From an uncultured Spirochaetales bacterium (GTDB lineage Bacteria > Spirochaetota > Spirochaetia > Sphaerochaetales > Sphaerochaetaceae), in assembly GCA_949292445.1 (NCBI GenBank), contig CASEZU010000033.1, positions 1 through 10,331 on the forward strand: a stretch of 10,331 bases of DNA, in the 5' to 3' direction. This document shows, one piece after another, positions 5,194-10,331 of this stretch (within the stretch, counting starts at the first letter, position 1; each line of letters begins with the position of its first letter). The position numbers and the translations under genes were made by a program. The notes under the pieces are model-generated. The model saw only the letters and a list, made by a program, of their open reading frames with translations. It was not told the origin of the DNA and searched no databases.

Positions 5194-5791
5194 TGATGAA
5201 AGCCCTGATCTCGGAAAGCAGATCTGGATACTCCGTGACCAGATGGAGGTCCTTTTCTTCCCGGAGTATGTTCTCAGGAGCGCGGAAAAGACAGCCGCCG
5301 TCCGCCTCATGGATCATTGCCAGATCATTGTAGCTGTCGCCGGATGCGAATACGCGGAAGCCTATTGCCTTGAGGCTCTCAACAGCCTTCTTCTTGCCAT
5401 TCTCCGTCCTCATCCTGATGTCCTCTATCATTCCGTCATCACCGACCACGAGGCTGTTGCAGAATATCGTGGGATAACCGAGCTGGCGCATCAGCGGAAG
5501 AGCAAACTCCGAGAATGTATCTGAAAGGATGATGACCTGTGTCATTTCCCTCAGCTCATCCAGGAATTCCTTCGCTCCATCCAGAGGCTTTATGCCGGCG
5601 ATCACGCTCTGGATATCGGAAAGCCTCAGTCCGTTTTCACGGAGAATATCCATGCGGTACTGCATGAGGCGGCGGTAATCCGGTTCATCTCTGGTAGTGC
5701 GCCTGAGCGCCTCTATTCCGGTCTTCTCTGCAAACGCGATCCATATCTCGGGGACGAGCACGCCTTCGAGGTCAAGGGTAACTATCTCCAT
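5186..5791 (-). CDS. thrH: ThrH: phosphoserine phosphatase / homoserine phosphotransferase
   Basis: This HAD-superfamily enzyme closely matches my memory of Pseudomonas ThrH over its whole 201 residues. ThrH dephosphorylates phosphoserine and can pass the phosphate to homoserine, linking serine and threonine synthesis. Motif I is DLEGVLV (D7, E9, where the ThrH group has Glu in place of the usual second Asp). The region EIWIAFAEKTGI (15-26) is nearly identical in Pseudomonas. Motif II is SDT (90-92) and motif IV is GDSYND (151-156). No thrB, serB or other threonine gene is nearby. The ATG at 5791 has a strong GGAGG (5803-5799) seven bases upstream and a good promoter at 5811-5839. The stop overlaps the start of a small membrane protein gene. 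Confidence 0.93.
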   Translation of the reverse strand: MEIVTLDLEGVLVPEIWIAFAEKTGIEALRRTTRDEPDYRRLMQYRMDILRENGLRLSDIQSVIAGIKPLDGAKEFLDELREMTQVIILSDTFSEFALPLMRQLGYPTIFCNSLVVGDDGMIEDIRMRTENGKKKAVESLKAIGFRVFASGDSYNDLAMIHEADGGCLFRAPENILREEKDLHLVTEYPDLLSEIRAFING

Positions 5792-5810
5792 CTCTCTTCC
5801 TCCTCCGGTG

Positions 5811-5839
5811 ATTATCTACAGTAGAAGGACGATGGTCAA
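5811..5839 (-). promoter_or_regulatory. promoter of thrH
   Basis: On the minus strand: TTGACC (5839-5834, 5 of 6 matches), a 17-bp spacer and GATAAT (5816-5811, 5 of 6 matches). The predicted start near 5804 leaves a leader of about 13 nt that contains the GGAGG ribosome site. It is a conventional leadered promoter, unlike several others in the window. Confidence 0.7.
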
Positions 5840-5842
5840 CGC

Positions 5843-5851
5843 TGTTATCAT
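5843..5851 (+). promoter_or_regulatory. candidate extended -10 promoter of the YdcZ-type transporter
   Basis: TGT followed by TATCAT (5846-5851, 5 of 6 matches) forms an extended -10 element, TGn plus hexamer. No good -35 is present at 16-18 bp. The expected start, seven bases past the hexamer, is 5858, the A of the transporter ATG, which itself has no Shine-Dalgarno at normal spacing. Confidence 0.42.
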
Positions 5852-5857
5852 CATGGC

Positions 5858-6745
5858 ATGAAAACAGGATTATGCTATCCCTTAGCCTTCATAACCGGCG
5901 TGATAATCTCAGTGATGGTCATCTTCAACACTGCACTGGGAGAAGCCACGACCAACGAGGTCTCAATTACTGTGAACCAGATCGTGGGAATAGCTGCCCT
6001 CAGCATTGTGATGCTCTCTTTCAGGAACAGCAGGACAGTCAATCCGCCGCGCTCAAAGGCGCCATGGTACCTCTGGGGCGGAGGGCTCTTCGGCCTCGTG
6101 GTGATAACATGCAACTATTTCTCTGTACGCGGAGCCGGGACAACTATAGCAATGGCAGCAGCCGTTTTCGGCCAGTGCCTCATGGGGATGATCATGGATA
6201 TCACGGGGCTGATGGGCATGAAGAAGAGAAAGGTCGGCGGCTGGAAAGCTCTTGGAGCGGCAGTCTCATTCGCGGGGATACTCATCATGCTGTTTCTGCA
6301 GGAGACTAGTGTGAATCCCGCCTATGCGCTCATCGGCTGTGCTGCAGGTGTGGTGACAATGGTGCAGATGGCATACAACTCCAGACTTGCAGGGCTGAAA
6401 GGGCCTTTCTTCTCTGCCCGGCAGAATGTGATCTCAGGCCTCGTGGGGATAGCAGCCTTCTCATTCATCGTCTTTCCGGAGGAAACGGTCCAGGGCTGGG
6501 CAGCACTTCAGAATGTGCCTTTCCACATCATGATCGGAGGCGGCCTCCTCGCATGTTTCGTGGTTGTGCTGTCAAATACGGTGATACCGCGGATTCCTGC
6601 GGCAGACTCCTCTGTGCTGATGTCATCCGGCCAGGTGCTCTCGGCAGCTGTTATTGATGCAGTGCTGTACGGCACGCTGCATCCGGCGCTCATCGCCGGA
6701 GCGGCAGTAATGCTCTCCGGAATAGTCCTTTCCCGTCATTCCTGA
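5858..6745 (+). CDS. DMT-superfamily transporter, tandem YdcZ/DUF606 type
   Basis: This 295-residue inner-membrane protein has about ten hydrophobic helices (roughly 7-26, 37-55, 70-88, 95-115, 128-147, 154-172, 190-206, 222-242, 250-270, 275-292). The features resemble the YdcZ (DUF606) group of drug/metabolite transporters. Many members have about 140-150 residues and five helices; this one looks like two such units fused. NTALG (24-28) in helix 1 is echoed by NSRLAGL (174-180) at the start of the second half. The substrate is unknown. It is divergent from thrH with a 66-bp gap and convergent with the AI-2E gene, overlapping its 3' end by ten bases. The ATG at 5858 is chosen as the first Met leading directly into helix 1. 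Confidence 0.82.
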   Translation: MKTGLCYPLAFITGVIISVMVIFNTALGEATTNEVSITVNQIVGIAALSIVMLSFRNSRTVNPPRSKAPWYLWGGGLFGLVVITCNYFSVRGAGTTIAMAAAVFGQCLMGMIMDITGLMGMKKRKVGGWKALGAAVSFAGILIMLFLQETSVNPAYALIGCAAGVVTMVQMAYNSRLAGLKGPFFSARQNVISGLVGIAAFSFIVFPEETVQGWAALQNVPFHIMIGGGLLACFVVVLSNTVIPRIPAADSSVLMSSGQVLSAAVIDAVLYGTLHPALIAGAAVMLSGIVLSRHS

Positions 6746-7899
6746 GAATCAGGCATCTCAACGTCATCATGCTCTTCCTGATCAGCATCATGCTGCTTCT
6801 TTCTCCGCTTTGACTTCTCGAAGCGCCTGCGGTAATCGCGGCCTTCGGAAAGCATGATGGCAACAGGCTTCAGCGACGGTATGTTCGCACAGATGATCTG
6901 GATGATCGACGTCAGAGGAACGGATAGGAACATTCCGGCTATGCCCCAGATATATCCCCAGATGGCAAGCGAGACGAGGATGACAAAGGGGGAGATGTTG
7001 AGCTGCACGCCCTGAAGCCGCGGATCGATTATATTGCCGAGGACCATCTCAATCGAGATCATCAGAACCGCAATATATATCACATAGCCCCAGTCTGGAG
7101 AGAACTGAATGATTGCCATGATGATGGTGCCCGCGGTGCCGACTATCGATCCGATCGTCGGGATGAAGTTGAGTATCACGGAGAGAACTCCCCAGACAAG
7201 AGCGAAATCGAGGCCGACGATGATAGAGGCGAAGTAGAACAGGACACCGGTAGCGACGCTTATGACCACCTTTATCAGGAGGTATTTGGACATCTGCCTG
7301 TTCATCCTCGAAACCATCTGCCCTGCTCTCTGTGCCTTTCCTCTGGGGAATGCCTCAAGCACCTTCGGGAAGATTGTCTGCCTCTCCATTATTATGAAGA
7401 GAAGGTAGACATAGACAAGGAGAGCATCGGAGAGGATACTGATGAACTTCCCGGAAATTGATGTAAGGGATGCCATCAGAAGTCCATACCAGTCGATGTT
7501 CAGAAAACGCAGTATTGAGAAAGATGCAGGGTTCTCATCGAGGTATGGGGCTATCATTCCGGAAATATAGCGGTCGAACGACTGTATCCTCGCGGCATAG
7601 GCCGGAATGCCGTCAGGCTGTATGAGCATGTTCACCATCAGGAAGAACACATAGACGAAGAGAAGGAACACGACCAGCACCAGGAGCATCACCAGCACAA
7701 GCGATATGAAGCGCGGGATCCGCAGCCTGTCGAGGCGTGAGAGGATGGGACTCACGAGGACGAAGATGAAGAACGCTATGACAATAGGCAGTATGAAGTC
7801 CGCACAGACTTTCAGAATGAAAAGGAACAGCACTATCGCGATGAACGCGAGAATGTTCCTCGTCTGTCGTTTCAACGTGTCCTGTGGGCCGGGATTCAT
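6736..7899 (-). CDS. AI-2E (PerM/UPF0118) family membrane transporter
   Basis: This 387-residue polytopic membrane protein belongs to the AI-2E/PerM family. Members have been linked to autoinducer-2 export and to Na+/H+ antiport; the substrate here is unknown. Hydrophobic segments cover about 16-56, 63-90, 152-172, 206-230, 232-262, 270-287 and 302-336. A soluble part at about 95-140 is typical of the family. Hallmark stretches are NFIPTIGSIVG (244-254), GNIIDPRLQG (288-297) and the glycine-rich AIWGYIWGIAGMFLSVPLT (312-330). The C-terminal tail is first very basic (RRRFEKSKRRKK), then very acidic (DADQEEHDDVEMPD). I chose the ATG at 7899. The frame opens at a TTG at 7935, but that TTG begins the -35 box. 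No good Shine-Dalgarno precedes 7899. The gene is divergent from trmJ and overlaps the transporter gene tail by ten bases. Confidence 0.9.
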   Translation of the reverse strand: MNPGPQDTLKRQTRNILAFIAIVLFLFILKVCADFILPIVIAFFIFVLVSPILSRLDRLRIPRFISLVLVMLLVLVVFLLFVYVFFLMVNMLIQPDGIPAYAARIQSFDRYISGMIAPYLDENPASFSILRFLNIDWYGLLMASLTSISGKFISILSDALLVYVYLLFIIMERQTIFPKVLEAFPRGKAQRAGQMVSRMNRQMSKYLLIKVVISVATGVLFYFASIIVGLDFALVWGVLSVILNFIPTIGSIVGTAGTIIMAIIQFSPDWGYVIYIAVLMISIEMVLGNIIDPRLQGVQLNISPFVILVSLAIWGYIWGIAGMFLSVPLTSIIQIICANIPSLKPVAIMLSEGRDYRRRFEKSKRRKKQHDADQEEHDDVEMPDSQE

Positions 7900-7905
7900 A
7901 TGGCG

Positions 7906-7935
7906 ATTGTACCCCACTATGGCAAAAACTGGCAA
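7906..7935 (-). promoter_or_regulatory. promoter of the AI-2E gene
   Basis: On the minus strand: TTGCCA (7935-7930, 5 of 6 matches), an 18-bp spacer and TACAAT (7911-7906, 5 of 6 matches). The predicted start, seven bases past the hexamer, is 7899, exactly the A of the ATG, so the mRNA would be leaderless. It lies in the 56-bp gap shared with trmJ, whose own promoter I cannot place with confidence. Confidence 0.6.
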
Positions 7936-7955
7936 TATGCTGTACTCTCCGCGAT

Positions 7956-8690
7956 ATGGAAGCAGAGGGTTATCTTGACCGTATCAGAATCGTGCTTGTA
8001 GACACACAGGACGGTGCCAACATAGGGTCGGTGTGCAGGGCAATGAAGACGATGGGAATCACGGATCTCGCCATCGTCGGCGACAGGGAATATGATGAGG
8101 ACAGGGTGAGGACACTTGCCCTGCATGCAAGCGATGTATGGGAGAATGCAAAACGTTTTCATACACTCACTGAAGCGCTTTCAGACAGCATATTCACCGT
8201 AGGAGCCACAAGGAGGCGAGGCAAGTACCGCAAGCTCAGCGCCTATTCCCCTGAGCAGCTTTCGGAGAAGATCTCATCACTGCCGGAAGGACGGATCTCG
8301 ATAGTCTTCGGCAGGGAATCGGATGGTCTGAGGGATGATGAGGTTGCCTCATGCTCCTCCATCGTGACGATCCCCACTTCCGACAGCTTCCCCTCACTGA
8401 ATCTCTCGCAGGCTGTCCAGATCATATGCTATGTCCTCTTCCGCGGCGCACTCGTATACAGGCAGGGAATGACGGCAGCTACTCATGAACGCGTGAGGGA
8501 GGCTGCCGCTGAGATGACAGGGCACCTTGCCGCCATGGGATACTTCAAGATGGCGGATGAGGAGAAATGGACGAATCAGCTCCTCTCGGACATCATTGAG
8601 CGTGCAGCTCTCTCCGGAGAGGAATTGAGGCGCTTCGAGAAGATATTCCGCAAGGCTGAACTGATCGCAATGCACAAGAGGGAATCATGA
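7956..8690 (+). CDS. trmJ: TrmJ-type tRNA (cytidine/uridine-2'-O-)-methyltransferase
   Basis: This 244-residue SPOUT-class enzyme should methylate the 2'-OH of ribose at position 32 of tRNA anticodon loops using S-adenosylmethionine. Three SpoU/TrmH motifs are clear: NIGSVCRAMKTMG (22-34, with N22 and R28), VFGRESDGL (117-125, with E121) and SLNLSQAVQI (147-156), which form the knotted cofactor site. The opening IRIVLVDTQDGANIGSV and the overall order match TrmJ/LasT better than TrmH or TrmL. Residues about 172-244 are the C-terminal helical extension. The ATG at 7956 is chosen because homology begins there; the longer frame from 7884 would overlap the divergent AI-2E start. No Shine-Dalgarno is visible. 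The stop overlaps the next gene's ATG (ATGA), so it is first in a three-gene operon. Confidence 0.9.
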   Translation: MEAEGYLDRIRIVLVDTQDGANIGSVCRAMKTMGITDLAIVGDREYDEDRVRTLALHASDVWENAKRFHTLTEALSDSIFTVGATRRRGKYRKLSAYSPEQLSEKISSLPEGRISIVFGRESDGLRDDEVASCSSIVTIPTSDSFPSLNLSQAVQIICYVLFRGALVYRQGMTAATHERVREAAAEMTGHLAAMGYFKMADEEKWTNQLLSDIIERAALSGEELRRFEKIFRKAELIAMHKRES

Positions 8691-9490
8691 TGCACAGCTT
8701 TCTCTCACCGATGCCGCGCGTGGTCGCACACCGCGGTGATTCAAAATACTACCCCGAGAACACCCTGCCGGCTTTCCTCTCCGCAGCAGAGCTCGGCGTC
8801 GATGTCATAGAGACGGATGTCCATCTCACCAGGGACGGCCGCATCGTGATCTGGCATGATCCGACACTGGAGAGGAATACGGATGGAAAAGGGACGCTGG
8901 AGAGCCACACCCTCTCAGAGCTCAAGGCACTGGATGCAGGATACAATTTTACTTCAGACGGAGGTAGCACATTCCCGTTCAGGGGGAAAGGAGTGCAGCT
9001 TGCAACGCTCGATGAGGCGCTGAAGGCACTGCCCGGGATGAGGTTCAACATCGATCTCAAGAGCCAGGAGGATGAGATAGTCCCTGCCTACCTTGATGTG
9101 ATACGTTCAAACCACGCAGAGGACAGGGTCTGCACAGCATCATTCCACCTGAACAATCTCAGGCGCCTGAGATCGGCTGCCCCGGATATGCTCACATCCG
9201 TATCGACACTGGAGGTAATTCCGCTGCTTATAAGGCAGAAAATGCACATGCTCCCCTCCTCTTTCAGCAGGAAGGTGATCTTCCAGGTGCCGGTGAAGCA
9301 GTACGGGATCAGCGTCGTGACCCCGTCATTCGTCCACGAGATGCACAGGCGCGATGCAGTTGTTATGGTATGGACGATAAATGACAGGAAGGATATGGAA
9401 CACCTATACTCCATTGGTGTAGATACAATCATGACAGATGATCCCAGGCTTCTCATAGAAACAGCGAAGGATCTGGGAATCAGGGCATAA
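8687..9490 (+). CDS. glycerophosphodiester phosphodiesterase (GDPD family)
   Basis: This 267-residue enzyme hydrolyses glycerophosphodiesters to glycerol-3-phosphate and an alcohol, recycling phospholipid head groups. Family signatures are VAHRGD (13-18, with H15 and R16), PENT (23-26), ETD (42-44, metal ligands), WHD (56-58, catalytic H57) and NIDLK (121-125). The C-terminal strand MVWTIND (227-233), followed by GVDTIMTDDP (244-253), closes the TIM barrel. There is no signal peptide, so it acts in the cytoplasm, like UgpQ rather than the periplasmic GlpQ. The ATG at 8687 overlaps the trmJ stop; a second ATG at 8690 is possible. The DUF362 gene follows after 11 bp. No glycerol-3-phosphate transporter gene is in view. 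Confidence 0.92.
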   Translation: MMHSFLSPMPRVVAHRGDSKYYPENTLPAFLSAAELGVDVIETDVHLTRDGRIVIWHDPTLERNTDGKGTLESHTLSELKALDAGYNFTSDGGSTFPFRGKGVQLATLDEALKALPGMRFNIDLKSQEDEIVPAYLDVIRSNHAEDRVCTASFHLNNLRRLRSAAPDMLTSVSTLEVIPLLIRQKMHMLPSSFSRKVIFQVPVKQYGISVVTPSFVHEMHRRDAVVMVWTINDRKDMEHLYSIGVDTIMTDDPRLLIETAKDLGIRA

Positions 9491-9501
9491 AAGGAGAAGC
9501 T

Positions 9502-10331
9502 ATGGCAAGCGATGTTTTCTTTACCGATCTCAGGACGGGATTCAACAACTCACTTCTCGACAAGCTCAGGAGAGTGATGGAAAAGGCAGGCTTCGGAAAT
9601 ATTGATTTCGAGGATCACTATGCCGCGATAAAGCTGCACTTCGGTGAACCGGGCAATCTCGCGTTCCTCCGTCCGAACTGGGCGAAGGTTGTGGCTGATG
9701 AGGTGAAGAAGAGAGGCGGGAAACCGTTCCTCACAGACTGTAACACGCTCTATGTCGGAGGAAGGAAAAATGCGCTCGATCATATGGACACCGCGATGGA
9801 GAATGGCTTCTCCCCTCTTTCCACAGGCTGCCAGATAATCATTGCGGACGGCCTCAAGGGTACGGACGACATAGAAGTTCCGGTTGATGGGAAGTATGTC
9901 CATGAGGCGAAGATCGGACGCGCCATCATGGATGCAGACATCATAATATCGCTGACGCATTTCAAGGGACATGAGGCAACCGGTTTCGGCGGCGCGCTGA
10001 AGAACATCGGCATGGGGGCCGGTTCGAGAAGAGGCAAGATGGAAATGCATGCTGCAGGCAAGCCCCGCGTCATAACCGACAGATGCGTCTCATGCCGCCG
10101 CTGTGAGAAGATCTGCGCCCATGGAGCTCCTGATTTCTCGACGGGCAAGTGCGTCATCAACCATGACAGATGTGTCGGCTGTGGACGCTGCATCGGAGTA
10201 TGCCCGAAAGATGCGATTGTAGAGGGAACAAGCAATTCAAATGAGATACTCAACTGCCGCATGATGGAGTATGCGAAGGCAGTCCTTCAGGACAGGCCCT
10301 CCTTCCATATCGCGATTGCAATTGACATCTC
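9502..10331 (+). CDS. DUF362 protein with two [4Fe-4S] ferredoxin motifs (3' end outside window)
   Basis: The first 276 residues are visible and the frame is still open at the right edge. Residues about 40-185 match the DUF362 domain as I know it: AIKLHFGEPGN (42-52), FLTDCNTLYVGGR (76-88), and DIIISLTHFKGHEATGFGGALKNIGMG (146-172). Two cluster motifs follow: C195, C198, C201, C205 and C224, C227, C230, C234, the second with the usual Pro after its last Cys (CPKDA) and the first with Ala there. The protein is probably a cytoplasmic iron-sulfur electron carrier or oxidoreductase subunit typical of anaerobes; the reaction is not known to me. AAGGAG (9491-9496) lies five bases before the ATG, and the gene is 11 bp behind the GDPD gene, so it is third in the trmJ operon. 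Confidence 0.88.
   Translation, partial: MASDVFFTDLRTGFNNSLLDKLRRVMEKAGFGNIDFEDHYAAIKLHFGEPGNLAFLRPNWAKVVADEVKKRGGKPFLTDCNTLYVGGRKNALDHMDTAMENGFSPLSTGCQIIIADGLKGTDDIEVPVDGKYVHEAKIGRAIMDADIIISLTHFKGHEATGFGGALKNIGMGAGSRRGKMEMHAAGKPRVITDRCVSCRRCEKICAHGAPDFSTGKCVINHDRCVGCGRCIGVCPKDAIVEGTSNSNEILNCRMMEYAKAVLQDRPSFHIAIAIDI

Noticed and set aside
5194..5310. N-terminal extension of the small membrane protein into thrH
   Set aside because: The 39 extra residues lie wholly inside thrH in another frame and lack family features; the start at 5193 has AGGG upstream.
7900..7935. TTG start extending the AI-2E protein by 12 residues
   Set aside because: The TTG is part of the -35 hexamer TTGCCA, and the extension would overlap the promoter. 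The ATG at 7899 is preferred.
7884..7955. Upstream extension of TrmJ
   Set aside because: The added residues have no family resemblance, overlap the divergent AI-2E start and promoter, and come before the conserved IRIVLVDTQ opening.
1..10331. Mobile element, CRISPR array, defence island or toxin-antitoxin pair
   Set aside because: I found no transposase, integrase, terminal repeats, regularly spaced repeats, nuclease/ATPase defence pairs or toxin-like small gene pairs.

Overview
This is a gene-dense bacterial chromosomal segment with moderately high G+C content. It holds one tRNA gene and thirteen protein genes: twelve complete ones and one cut by the right edge. Arginine is often encoded by AGG or AGA, and most intergenic gaps are under 100 bp. 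I see no transposase, integrase, phage gene, CRISPR array or long repeat. The mix of genes (a stand-alone DbpA-type RNA-binding domain protein, a short DksA-like protein, ThrH, a tandem YdcZ/DUF606 transporter, a DUF362 ferredoxin-type protein) would fit an anaerobic spirochaete such as a Sphaerochaeta relative. That assignment is a guess from gene content, not something the sequence proves.

Layout from left to right. A tRNA-Pro(CGG) gene (minus) faces away from an RluA-family pseudouridine synthase (plus). The synthase ends tail-to-tail, with a 23-bp overlap, against a minus-strand pair: a coiled-coil protein of unknown function followed by a PHP-type histidinol-phosphatase-like enzyme, joined by an ATGA overlap. 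Divergent from that pair is a plus-strand pair: the DbpA-RBD protein and a glyoxalase-II-like metallo-beta-lactamase-fold hydrolase, also joined by ATGA. Next on the minus strand come the DksA-like protein, a two-helix membrane protein and ThrH. Divergent from thrH is a ten-helix YdcZ-type transporter, which ends tail-to-tail against a minus-strand AI-2E/PerM-family membrane protein. The last block is a plus-strand operon: TrmJ, a glycerophosphodiester phosphodiesterase, and a DUF362 protein with two [4Fe-4S] motifs that runs off the edge.

The genes are mainly housekeeping: RNA modification (RluA family, TrmJ), transcription control (DksA-like), RNA binding, small-molecule hydrolysis (PHP, MBL, GDPD), amino-acid phosphate chemistry (ThrH) and transport. 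I found no coherent new multi-gene system such as a defence island.

The most unusual signal is in the promoters. Several start codons lie where the predicted transcription start falls on or within a few bases of the ATG, with no Shine-Dalgarno sequence. This suggests leaderless mRNAs for the AI-2E protein, the coiled-coil protein, the YdcZ transporter and perhaps the RluA enzyme. In two divergent gaps the opposing promoters share almost the same -35 hexamer. The DbpA-RBD mRNA instead has a leader of about 97 nt with two hairpins. All promoter calls were made by eye and need transcript 5'-end mapping.
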